Virus record (IMG/VR): IMGVR_UViG_3300046511_000119
Location: 1 to 41,986 of that record
Reading direction: 5' to 3' (one strand)
From: a virus
DNA: 41,986 nucleotides
Of the stretch, positions 7,369 through 13,589 are shown piece after piece. Positions within the stretch are counted from its first letter, which is position 1. Each line of letters starts with the position of its first letter. A model generated the notes under the pieces. That model made no database searches, had not been told where the DNA came from, and saw only the letters and a program-made list of their open reading frames with translations. A program made the translations under genes and the position numbers.

Positions 7369-7746
7369 GTGCCAGCACTCATGGCTGGAAGCCTGACGTT
7401 GCGACCTGAGTCCCAGAGGGGCAGGCCGATCTGGATCACAACAATCCGCGGCGGGATGCACTACCTCTACCTGCAGGACGTCCGCTATTGCCTGAAGAAG
7501 GTGGAGTGGATGCGGCAGATCGCGGAGCAGCACCCTGACAAGCACGAGTATCAGAACGAGAAGCAGCGAGTGAAGCAGCTGAAGCGATTCAGGAGGTTGC
7601 TGCAGTACTACCGCTGGTGGGAAGCGCGCATGGTCCACGAGTACAAGCAGCTCGGGCCGACGGTCACGCCACCGAACTGGAAGGACGTGAAGAAACGTCT
7701 GGGTCTGCAGCTCGAAGATTCGGGGGTGCCTGATGAGTCCAATTAA
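7369..7746 (+). CDS. Basic hypothetical protein
   Basis: 125 residues if the GTG at 7369, abutting the upstream stop, is used; an ATG at 7381 is the alternative, and neither has a strong ribosome site. Rich in Arg, Lys and aromatic residues (RRLLQYYRWWEARMVHEYKQ), with a long central helix. It overlaps the next gene by 14 bases. A nucleic-acid-binding role is possible but no family is recognised. Confidence 0.55.
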   Translation: MPALMAGSLTLRPESQRGRPIWITTIRGGMHYLYLQDVRYCLKKVEWMRQIAEQHPDKHEYQNEKQRVKQLKRFRRLLQYYRWWEARMVHEYKQLGPTVTPPNWKDVKKRLGLQLEDSGVPDESN

Positions 7747-8029
7747 ACGGAGGCTACGGCCAGAGTTTATGGGATGGAACCGGGTGTTCAAAACAAAAGT
7801 GCGGCTGTTCAATGAAGAGCTGCTTGAGCCCATGCCGCCTGATCAGTACAAGTATCTGCTGGAAGATGGCTTTATGGTGTTCATCCGTGCGGGCATGACG
7901 TCTGGTCGGATCGGATTCATCTGGACGGAGTCTGCACGTGAGTCGACGTATGCCGTCTGTGAGATCGTGCCGATCGTGGCGAAGAACTCTGACTTCAAGG
8001 CCATGGAAGATGAGCAGCGAGATCCGTAG
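7733..8029 (+). CDS. Hypothetical phage protein
   Basis: 98 residues; ATG within the end of the preceding gene. A short basic start (KRRLRPEF) is followed by alternating strands (EDGFMVFIRAGMTSGRIGFIW, in segments). The stop at 8027-8029 is one base before copy 2 of the promoter-like motif, so this is the last gene of the first early transcription unit. Function unknown. Confidence 0.65.
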   Translation: MSPIKRRLRPEFMGWNRVFKTKVRLFNEELLEPMPPDQYKYLLEDGFMVFIRAGMTSGRIGFIWTESARESTYAVCEIVPIVAKNSDFKAMEDEQRDP

Positions 8030-8030
8030 T

Positions 8031-8054
8031 TTGGCACTCGAAATGTATTAGTCA
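8031..8054 (+). promoter_or_regulatory. Phage promoter-like motif, copy 2
   Basis: TTGGCACTC at 8031-8039, AATGTATTAGTCA at 8042-8054. Followed by CGTCGTTCG, similar to the bases after copies 1, 3 and 5. An intrinsic terminator lies 35 bases downstream, before the next start codon. Confidence 0.65.
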
Positions 8055-8089
8055 CGTCGTTCGTTTGCATATCTGTAATCTCCTTTCGA

Positions 8090-8127
8090 CGGGGCAGCGA
8101 GCAATACGCTGCCCCGATTTTTTATTT
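8090..8127 (+). terminator. Strong intrinsic terminator between motif copy 2 and the next gene
   Basis: Perfect 10-bp stem CGGGGCAGCG (8090-8099) with CGCTGCCCCG (8107-8116), 7-base loop, then ATTTTTTATTT. The gene at 8141 starts 13 bases later, so this either ends the upstream operon or acts as an attenuator for transcripts from copy 2. Confidence 0.9.
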
Positions 8128-8140
8128 CTGGAGGGTTCAC

Positions 8141-8413
8141 ATGACCGAGGTCATTCTGCCAGCTGGTGAAGCCAGTGTCTACTTCATGAGAGACCTGACA
8201 ACGAAAGGTGACGAAGAGGGGATGAGCGAAGTGCGCGAGCTGAGACGGCGCCGAACGGACGCTCTCGCCGCGACTGCTGCGAAGGCCAGGAAAAAAGCGG
8301 AACTGGCATCAAGGCCGAAGAAAGCAAGGAAGCGAAAGAAATTAACCGGCCCGCTTGAAGAGGTACGGATACCGATTTATGGCGAAGATACAGCTCCCAA
8401 AGAATCTGAGTGA
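8141..8413 (+). CDS. Lys/Arg-rich small protein
   Basis: 90 residues, ATG behind CTGGAGGGTTCAC. The middle (residues 35-72) is extremely basic and Ala-rich (RRRRTDALAATAAKARKK, KKARKRKK), typical of a nucleic-acid-binding tail. The ends are acidic. Its 3' end overlaps the start of the exonuclease gene by 35 bases. Possibly a DNA-binding partner of that enzyme, inferred from overlap only. Confidence 0.6.
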   Translation: MTEVILPAGEASVYFMRDLTTKGDEEGMSEVRELRRRRTDALAATAAKARKKAELASRPKKARKRKKLTGPLEEVRIPIYGEDTAPKESE

Positions 8414-9158
8414 CGTCCAGGCGTCAGGCGTAACACTGCCGGTCGAGATGGCTGAGTGTTGCTGCTTCGTCTGGACACCTGAGTCGCTCGACAAAGACAC
8501 GAAGGTGAGGTTCTGCGAAGAGCATCACCGTTACTGGCGCGACTCCATCGAGCTGGTCAGCGTGACGCGCATGCTGCGCTGGACGTGGCCCATCAAACCG
8601 AATGCCGATGAGCCTGTGGACCAGCGGGTGATCGACAACGCGAGAGATCGCGGGGTCATAGTCGACCGGATGTTCTCAGCCTATGTGATCGGGAAGCTCG
8701 ATCCTGAGAACCTGCCGCCCGTGCGGGAGGATGCGATCGACCTGTTCAACAAGCTGCGCCGCTGGTGGGACGCACAAGGGTTCACGGAGAAGAACACCAG
8801 GAGCCAGCTGCTCCTGGCTGACGGCACGTTGGCCGGTCAGTGCGATCTCTTCAACCGTGATCAGCGGCCGACGATCCTCGACGTCAAGTGCGTGTACGAC
8901 ATCGACCTGACATATCAGCTGCAGGTTGGTGGGTACGGCGATCTCGCATCGAAGATGGAAGCGTATGGAGAGATCGAGCGGCTGGTGCTGCTGCACGCGA
9001 CGAAGCGGTTCAAAGAGGTGCGGGTGATCGAGGTCGACGCGAAGCTGGCCATGGAGGATTGGAGATCGTTGCGCCGCATGTACGAAGTAGTCGGCCGACG
9101 GACGGGACTGTGGGGAGGGACTGAAAAGGAAATGAAAGGAGGGTTACGCTGTGGATAG
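8379..9158 (+). CDS. PD-(D/E)XK exonuclease (RecB/Cas4-like)
   Basis: 260 residues from the ATG at 8379; an upstream TTG at 8355 is a weaker choice. The nuclease core shows GQCD (Asp156), ILDVK (Asp168-x-Lys170) and a following YQLQVGGY motif typical of the RecB-nuclease family. Residues 65-110 contain a helical R-x-x-R-G segment often seen N-terminal in phage members. The N-terminal Cys-rich part (ECCCF, RFCEEHH) could hold zinc. It probably resects DNA ends for recombination with the Sak4-like ATPase encoded downstream. Confidence 0.8.
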   Translation: MAKIQLPKNLSDVQASGVTLPVEMAECCCFVWTPESLDKDTKVRFCEEHHRYWRDSIELVSVTRMLRWTWPIKPNADEPVDQRVIDNARDRGVIVDRMFSAYVIGKLDPENLPPVREDAIDLFNKLRRWWDAQGFTEKNTRSQLLLADGTLAGQCDLFNRDQRPTILDVKCVYDIDLTYQLQVGGYGDLASKMEAYGEIERLVLLHATKRFKEVRVIEVDAKLAMEDWRSLRRMYEVVGRRTGLWGGTEKEMKGGLRCG

Positions 9159-9477
9159 GGAACTAACGATGGACACGTTAGACAAGGAACACAAACACTT
9201 TCAAAAGTGGCTGTCGTTTCACCGCGAGAATCCCCATGTGTATGGGGAGATCGTGGCACTGGCCCGCGAAGCCATTCGGTCGGGGTACAGCCGGTGGGGC
9301 ATGCAAGGCATCTTTGAAATTCGACGTTGGGAGAATCGATACAAAAATCCAGTGGACGTCGATGGCTACAAGATGAATGACCACTATCGATCTTTTTACT
9401 CTCGTTGTGTCATGGAGAATGAGCCAGACCTCGTTGAGTTCTTCGAAATTCGTGAGAGCAGGAGTATGGCACTCTAA
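9151..9477 (+). CDS. Conserved phage protein (phage hypothetical with W-x3-Ky-G-x-K pattern)
   Basis: 108 residues. GTG at 9151 is preferred because AAAGGAGGG lies 8 bases upstream; ATG at 9169 is the alternative. The pattern FHRENPHVYGEIVALAREAI, then IRRWENRY, GYKMNDHYRSFYSRCVME and FFEIR matches a widespread but uncharacterised small phage protein family known to me by sequence look. All helical; no enzyme motif. Its stop lies inside copy 3 of the promoter-like motif. Confidence 0.7.
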   Translation: MDRELTMDTLDKEHKHFQKWLSFHRENPHVYGEIVALAREAIRSGYSRWGMQGIFEIRRWENRYKNPVDVDGYKMNDHYRSFYSRCVMENEPDLVEFFEIRESRSMAL

Positions 9478-9489
9478 GTGTATTAGTCA
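9466..9489 (+). promoter_or_regulatory. Phage promoter-like motif, copy 3 (ahead of the sigma gene)
   Basis: ATGGCACTC at 9466-9474, AGTGTATTAGTCA at 9477-9489, then AGGCGTTCG. The motif overlaps the stop codon of the upstream gene. It is the nearest promoter-like element to the operon that includes the sigma factor, so self-activation is possible. Confidence 0.65.
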
Positions 9490-9542
9490 AGGCGTTCGAC
9501 AGTAACAACGTAAGTACAACCGAAAGGATCAAAGAAGGAAAC

Positions 9543-9815
9543 ATGGCAAGAAAATCAGCAGCAGCAACGGCGATCGTCTACGGAGAGTTCTCTCTGTTCT
9601 TCACAGGGGCGAAGCTCAAGACGGGTGCCGACTACAGCAAGCAGATTGAGGATGCCGCACAAGGCATGATCGAACTGCAGGCATTGATCGGCCGCATGCA
9701 GGCCGCACAGGGCCGCACGAAAGCGGTAGCAGGAGCGAAGAGCACTCGGACTCGGAAAGGTGTGAACACTCCGAGTGCCATCCCAACAGAAGCAGCGTCA
9801 GAAGCAGCGGCCTAA
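9543..9815 (+). CDS. Small hypothetical protein upstream of the sigma factor
   Basis: 90 residues, ATG behind AAGAAGGAAAC. N-terminal basic stretch (MARKSAAATA), a central helical part (YSKQIEDAAQGMIELQALIGRM) and a Lys/Thr/Ala-rich tail. The 3' end overlaps the sigma gene start by 41 bases, suggesting coupling. Position just before a sigma factor invites the thought of a regulator, but nothing in the sequence proves it. Confidence 0.6.
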   Translation: MARKSAAATAIVYGEFSLFFTGAKLKTGADYSKQIEDAAQGMIELQALIGRMQAAQGRTKAVAGAKSTRTRKGVNTPSAIPTEAASEAAA

Positions 9816-10431
9816 TCGCCGCAAGCTAACGCTTGAGGATTTCGAGTCCGCAGTCAGTAAGTACTACCCCCGTATCGTTCTTTACTGCGGCAAGAGCACG
9901 AACTGGCATGACGAACATGCGGATCTGGCTCAGCAAACGTTTCTGAAAGCGAGACGGGCGTTCCATAAGTTCGAAGGACGCAGCTCGCTGTATACGTGGT
10001 TCCACACAATCGCTCAGAACCTCGTGATCGACTGGCGACGAAAGCAAAAGCAAGTCGCTACGGTCCCATTGGACAAACACGACTGGGGAGGTAACGGTGC
10101 AACGCTTGATGGTTGGCCCACCGAATACGGTGAGTCTGCAATCGCGCACTCCGACCTCATCCAGCTGAGCGAAGCAAGCTCGTGCCACGCCATCGGTGAT
10201 CCGCTGCGCGCTGTCTTCTCTCGCGAAATACGCGAGATCGTTGAGGGTGCGTTGGATGAGATGACCGACAAGGAGCGTCAAGCATACGAGCTTCAAGTGG
10301 ACGAAGGCAAGAACACGCGGGAGGTCGCAGAGCTGCTGGGTGTAGCCGAACAGACCGTGAGGAATCGGTTGCATCTGGCAAGGAAGCGCATCCGGCGCAA
10401 GTTGGTCGAAGCCAATGTGCTGAGTGGCTGA
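9775..10431 (+). CDS. Phage-encoded sigma-70 family factor, ECF-like
   Basis: 218 residues with GTG start at 9775; the exact start is uncertain because of the overlap. Region sigma2 is seen at about residues 20-85 (DEHADLAQQTFLKARRAFHKF, then LYTWFHTIAQNLVIDWRRK), and sigma4 at about 160-210 (MTDKERQAYEL, TREVAELLGVAEQTVRNRLHLARKRI), with no sigma3 between. This is the two-domain architecture of ECF factors. It would redirect host RNA polymerase to phage promoters. Promoter-like motifs occur directly before its operon (9466) and 25 bases after its stop (10457), making it a prime candidate to read them. Confidence 0.88.
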   Translation: MPSQQKQRQKQRPNRRKLTLEDFESAVSKYYPRIVLYCGKSTNWHDEHADLAQQTFLKARRAFHKFEGRSSLYTWFHTIAQNLVIDWRRKQKQVATVPLDKHDWGGNGATLDGWPTEYGESAIAHSDLIQLSEASSCHAIGDPLRAVFSREIREIVEGALDEMTDKERQAYELQVDEGKNTREVAELLGVAEQTVRNRLHLARKRIRRKLVEANVLSG

Positions 10432-10456
10432 CCCTAGCGGGTTGGCCACTCGCCTT

Positions 10457-10480
10457 CTGGCACTCAGATTGTATTAGTCA
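10457..10480 (+). promoter_or_regulatory. Phage promoter-like motif, copy 4
   Basis: CTGGCACTC at 10457-10465, ATTGTATTAGTCA at 10468-10480. Only 17 bases separate its end from the GTG of the Sak4-like gene, with AAAGGA in between. Transcription must therefore start within a few bases of the motif end if the gene is to keep its ribosome site. Confidence 0.65.
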
Positions 10481-10497
10481 GCGCAAAGGATCATAAA

Positions 10498-11409
10498 GTG
10501 AAACTATCTGCAGTCAAGAAACGTTACCGAAAGATTTTCCTGTGCGGGCCAGCCGGTAACGGTAAGACCGTCGGCGGTGCGAGCTTTCCCGGCTCGACGT
10601 ATTGGTTCGAGTTCGATCCCGAGGGGCTGGAGTCGGTCCAGACGTTTTATGGTTCGAAGGGCCAGGATGCCAGCCGCATCGAGGCGATCGAGTTCGATTC
10701 ATACATCGATCACAACCCGGACAAGCCTGTTGCCTACAAGGCGTTCGAGAAGAAGGTCACCGACTGGCAGGCTTACGTTGTAAAGAACGGTCGGATGCCG
10801 TTCGACAACATTGTCCTGGACTCGCTGACGTCGGTTCAGGTCGCACTGGGTCATTACATCAAGTTCAACACGGCGAGTCAGAACCGTGTGTTCGGTGGAG
10901 TGAGCAACCTCCAGGACTACCTGATCCTCAACCACTTCCTGAAGGAGTTGTTCCCTGAGTTCCTGGCACTGCCGTGCAACATCATCGTCACGGCGCACAT
11001 GAGGAAGGTCCAGGACGACACGGGCGCCATCACGTTCGATCCGCTCGTCCAGGGTAAGGATCTGCCCGTGATGATCCCAGTGTGGTTCGGTGAATCGTAT
11101 CACTGCCACACCGTTGAGGGCACGGGAGAGAAGAAAGGGCAAGTCGAGTTCAAGTGGGGATTCAAACCGGATCGTAAGATCGCGTGGGTGAAGTCGAGGG
11201 CACTGCCGTCGACGCTGGCGAGCCCGATCCCTGCTGGCTTTGCGTCGATCAAACCTCACGTTCAGTGGAAGCTCGCAGAGGAGAACCTCCTGGTTCCCGA
11301 AGACATGGCGAGCACGCAAGCAGCCCTGAAGGCAGCAGCCGCAGGCATTGGCACGGCCACAACCGTGGACGATGAAGCAGCCACGCGCCTGAAGAACGCT
11401 ACTTCGTAA
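10498..11409 (+). CDS. Sak4-like RecA-fold ATPase (AAA_24), recombination
   Basis: 303 residues, GTG start after AAAGGATCATAAA. Walker A GPAGNGKT at 17-24, Walker B NIVLDS with Asp108, and a later conserved THAHM-like sensor region (VTAHMRK). Length and order fit the Sak4/AAA_24 single-strand annealing or recombination ATPases of phages. It probably works with the upstream PD-(D/E)XK nuclease and the DUF669-like protein just downstream, a combination common in phage recombination modules. The C-terminal 50 residues are Ala-rich and probably disordered. Confidence 0.85.
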   Translation: MKLSAVKKRYRKIFLCGPAGNGKTVGGASFPGSTYWFEFDPEGLESVQTFYGSKGQDASRIEAIEFDSYIDHNPDKPVAYKAFEKKVTDWQAYVVKNGRMPFDNIVLDSLTSVQVALGHYIKFNTASQNRVFGGVSNLQDYLILNHFLKELFPEFLALPCNIIVTAHMRKVQDDTGAITFDPLVQGKDLPVMIPVWFGESYHCHTVEGTGEKKGQVEFKWGFKPDRKIAWVKSRALPSTLASPIPAGFASIKPHVQWKLAEENLLVPEDMASTQAALKAAAAGIGTATTVDDEAATRLKNATS

Positions 11410-11417
11410 ACAAAAGT

Positions 11418-11441
11418 TTGGCACGCGAAGTGTATTAGTCA
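11418..11441 (+). promoter_or_regulatory. Phage promoter-like motif, copy 5
   Basis: TTGGCACGC at 11418-11426, AGTGTATTAGTCA at 11429-11441, then ATGCAGTTCGTTTG, similar to the bases after copy 2. The next gene starts 86 bases further on. Confidence 0.65.
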
Positions 11442-11527
11442 ATGCAGTTCGTTTGACGATAAACCCAGCCCGATGGGAAACGACAAGGATGATCGGGTAA
11501 ACAAACAACAACCAAGAAAGGTCAACA

Positions 11528-11917
11528 GTGAGAATACAAGTACCCAAGTCCCTTGATGAAGTTAAGTCCGGCTTTGATCCGCTTCCCGAAGGCACGTATC
11601 GCGTTCGTGCGACGGAAGCCAAAGTCAAAACCAGCGGCAAAGGCAACCCCTACGTCGCGTTCACGTTCCAGGTGGTCGACAACGAGACAGCGAGCTTCAA
11701 CAATCGCAAGCTGTTCCACAACTCGACGATCACCGAGGAAACGCTCGGGTTCCTCAAGCAGGTTCTCGAAGCTCTCGGCACCCCGTGGGATGCGGAAGGA
11801 TTCGATACCGACGACGTCATCGGCAACGAGTGCATTGTTGGCGTGAAGATCCAGCCACGTTCCGATCAGCCGGAAGTGCTGCAGAACACGATCAAGACGT
11901 TCGCCAAAGCTGCCTAG
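11528..11917 (+). CDS. DUF669-like protein, likely single-strand DNA-binding
   Basis: 129 residues; GTG start behind AAGAAAGGTCAACA. Beta-rich (GTYRVRATEAKVKTSGKGNPYVAFTFQVVD, in segments) and ending in helix. It shows the F-x-P-L-P-E-G-x-Y pattern and the TGFLKQVLEALG-type helix typical of the DUF669 family, which is usually encoded beside recombination ATPases and thought to be a phage SSB-like OB-fold protein. Its position after the Sak4-like gene supports this. Confidence 0.75.
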   Translation: MRIQVPKSLDEVKSGFDPLPEGTYRVRATEAKVKTSGKGNPYVAFTFQVVDNETASFNNRKLFHNSTITEETLGFLKQVLEALGTPWDAEGFDTDDVIGNECIVGVKIQPRSDQPEVLQNTIKTFAKAA

Positions 11918-12205
11918 CTAAACGGCGAAATCCGAAAGCCGGGTCAAGGCTTGACGCCTCGGAGAGACGAGGTCAATTCATCGTGGCTGCTTCGGTTGTC
12001 GCTTTACGACATGGGACATCGAGGAGCATATCGAATGTGCGGATCAAGTGCCCATAGGGCAGTGCCCGCGCCAGCCATATCGATTGTCGTAGCCCACGGA
12101 CGGGCAAGCAGGTCCGCTAAACAGGGAGGTAAGGCACCGCACCTGCACGACGAGACGGGTGGCTAGGCTACGAGGGCTGATGCCACCCAACAACCAGGAG
12201 AACAT
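11918..12205 (+). ncRNA. Gene-free, hairpin-rich stretch A; candidate structured RNA
   Basis: 288 bases with no credible gene. Hairpins seen by eye: TTGAC/GTCAA plus CTCG/CGAG with a 2-base bulge (11951-11976), GTCG/CGAC (11998-12010), CGGAC/GTCCG (12097-12116) and a 7-bp GGGTGGC/GCCACCC (12157-12188). The dense GC-rich pairing is unlike ordinary spacers here, which are about 20-120 bases. It could be a processed RNA, a long 5' leader of the following genes, or an unknown riboregulator. No known RNA family is recognised. Confidence 0.4.
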
Positions 12206-12481
12206 ATGAAAAGACTTTGGCGTGAGTTCTTGATCTTGATCGGCATGGGACCAGTCGGTCGCAATGCCCGCCGCATGGTGCGCGTGAAGATCCGGCAGGT
12301 CGAGCGGGAGTACGCGGAGATCGAGAGCGTGGCTGACAGCCTGTTCCGGGTTGACCTCGGCCGCGAGTGGTCTGATGAGCTGATCTACCAGAAGAAGGTG
12401 GCCTACGCAGACGAGAAGCAGCGCGCCCTGAATCACTTCAGCATGCAGATTTTTGTTGGAAAGAAAAGAGAGGAGAACTAA
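12206..12481 (+). CDS. Hypothetical protein
   Basis: 91 residues, ATG behind CCAGGAGAACAT. Basic N-terminus with a short hydrophobic stretch (FLILIGMGPVG), then charged helices (RQVEREYAEIESVADSLF). Stop TAA overlaps the ATG of the following membrane protein (TAATG), so the two are coupled. Function unknown. Confidence 0.65.
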   Translation: MKRLWREFLILIGMGPVGRNARRMVRVKIRQVEREYAEIESVADSLFRVDLGREWSDELIYQKKVAYADEKQRALNHFSMQIFVGKKREEN

Positions 12482-12675
12482 TGAGGTTTCTAAATTTACT
12501 GACGCTGATCTTCGTGATCGCGAAGCTGTCTGGCCACCTGGACTGGAGCTGGACGATGTGCTTCGCTCCAACGATCATCCATGTCGCAGTCGGCATCCTT
12601 CTGCTGGTCCTGTGGATGGCCACAATCATCGCGGGGGTGGTGTTCCAGGCTGCAACGCCAAGGTGGAAGCGGTGA
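12481..12675 (+). CDS. Small two-helix membrane protein
   Basis: 64 residues starting in the TAATG overlap. Two hydrophobic segments: about 3-17 (FLNLLTLIFVIAKL) and 27-54 (FAPTIIHVAVGILLLVLWMATIIAGVVF, in segments), with a basic tail PRWKR. Looks like an inner-membrane mini-protein. Its early position argues against a classical holin; superinfection exclusion or membrane anchoring of replication are guesses only. Confidence 0.65.
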   Translation: MRFLNLLTLIFVIAKLSGHLDWSWTMCFAPTIIHVAVGILLLVLWMATIIAGVVFQAATPRWKR

Positions 12676-13043
12676 GCTACACCATCGCAGAGATCGTCGA
12701 TGCGCCAGCGAAGGAGTCCAACAAGCAGACTGTTGGCGAAGCGTACTTCGCGGAGATGGTCGATCGCAAGGCGCAGGCACGGGTCATCACGATGCACCCT
12801 GATCTCCTTAGCGCACTGCTCGCGATCCGCAAGCACGGCCGGTGGCGCGAGTTTCCTCGCCCTGTGCCGTCGAACGAGCAGATGCGCGCACAGGCCAAGA
12901 TTGCAGCCGACCGTGACGAGCATGTGTTCCAGTCGATCCAGGGTGAGAAGATCGCCACGATCGCGAAGATCCCAGTCGAGAAGTTCGAGCCGACGATCGC
13001 TCTGGCGAGCAGCATGCCACCTCCTGGGTTGATCGTCCGATGA
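12672..13043 (+). CDS. Hypothetical protein
   Basis: 123 residues from the GTG at 12672, overlapping the upstream TGA (GTGA). Mixed helix and strand; short conserved-looking element LLALRKHGRW-like (SALLAIRKHGRWREF). Ends with ASSMPPPGLIVR. Its TGA overlaps the ATG of the tiny gene at 13040 (ATGA). No family recognised. Confidence 0.6.
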   Translation: MSYTIAEIVDAPAKESNKQTVGEAYFAEMVDRKAQARVITMHPDLLSALLAIRKHGRWREFPRPVPSNEQMRAQAKIAADRDEHVFQSIQGEKIATIAKIPVEKFEPTIALASSMPPPGLIVR

Positions 13044-13138
13044 GACCGATCGACGTGTTCATGCTCCTTGCCGCCGTCATGCTGATCTACTGGGGGATAC
13101 GTTCCCCCAATGATCGTGATGACGACTGGCTTGGTTGA
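13040..13138 (+). CDS. 32-residue membrane mini-protein
   Basis: Begins in an ATGA overlap with the previous gene and encodes a single hydrophobic segment (VFMLLAAVMLIYWGI) followed by an acidic tail (NDRDDDWLG). Overlap-coupled start and membrane helix support it being real. The coding DNA contains a 7-bp hairpin TGGGGGA / TCCCCCA (13091-13109), which may also belong to the structured region that follows. Confidence 0.5.
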   Translation: MRPIDVFMLLAAVMLIYWGIRSPNDRDDDWLG

Positions 13139-13521
13139 TAGGCGAGGGTTCGACTCCCTCCTGTGACGGTCCTTCACGGACGCCCTGCTGGTAGCGGGCT
13201 GGGTGGTTGGCTTCCACCATGGACACATTATGCGGGGTGTGAAGCGCAGATGAAGGCGCAATGACGTTGCCTGTGCGGGCTGGTTAGAGCCTACATCGTC
13301 AAAGAGCTGGGAGAACATAGTCTAATCCTCAAGGTCCGCAGGAGCGGCCTATTCTCTCGGAAAGCACAGTCGGAGGGGCTGCCCCTCTCCCCACCCCGCT
13401 CCAAGTTATGGGATTGCCGGGTCGCACCCGGTCAGCGAGTCTCTTTGCGGAGTCCTGCACTGGTAACGTTCGGTGCAGGCAGCTTGAGCGAGACTCGCTG
13501 TCCCCCCAACCTTCGGAACGA
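13139..13521 (+). ncRNA. Gene-free, highly structured stretch B; candidate large structured RNA
   Basis: About 380 bases without a gene. It holds a tRNA T-arm-like element (13144-13160) and hairpins GTCC/GGAC (13169-13181), GCCC-GC/GCGGGC (13182-13199), GGTGG/CCACC (13202-13218), GAGGGG/CCCCTC (13373-13387) and CCGGGT/ACCCGG (13417-13431). An 11-bp helix CAGCGAGTCTC/GAGACTCGCTG (13433-13443 with 13490-13500) encloses a 7-bp CCTGCAC/GTGCAGG hairpin (13454-13479). Nested long helices of this kind indicate a folded RNA. I do not recognise RNase P, tmRNA, a group I intron or a known riboswitch. Confidence 0.5.
13144..13160 (+). other. tRNA T-arm-like element
   Basis: GAGGG TTCGACT CCCTC: a 5-bp stem with the canonical TTCGANT T-loop. 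No matching acceptor strand or D-arm is found at proper distance on either side, so it is not a complete tRNA. Confidence 0.45.
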
Positions 13522-13545
13522 TTGGCCCTCGAATTGTATTAGTCA
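13522..13545 (+). promoter_or_regulatory. Phage promoter-like motif, copy 6 (ahead of DNA polymerase)
   Basis: TTGGCCCTC at 13522-13530, ATTGTATTAGTCA at 13533-13545. It lies between the structured stretch and the DNA polymerase start at 13590. Confidence 0.65.
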
Positions 13546-13589
13546 CCCCGCCCACAGTAATGCCCGAAACAAGGAAGTAGTAAAGCCGC

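Noticed and set aside
6466-7833. 455-residue - strand frame
   Set aside because: Runs across several good + strand genes with ribosome sites; shadow frame.
13139-13521. RNase P RNA, tmRNA or group I intron
   Set aside because: The conserved GAGGAAAGTCC-type, tag-peptide or P/Q/R/S core sequences were looked for and not found.
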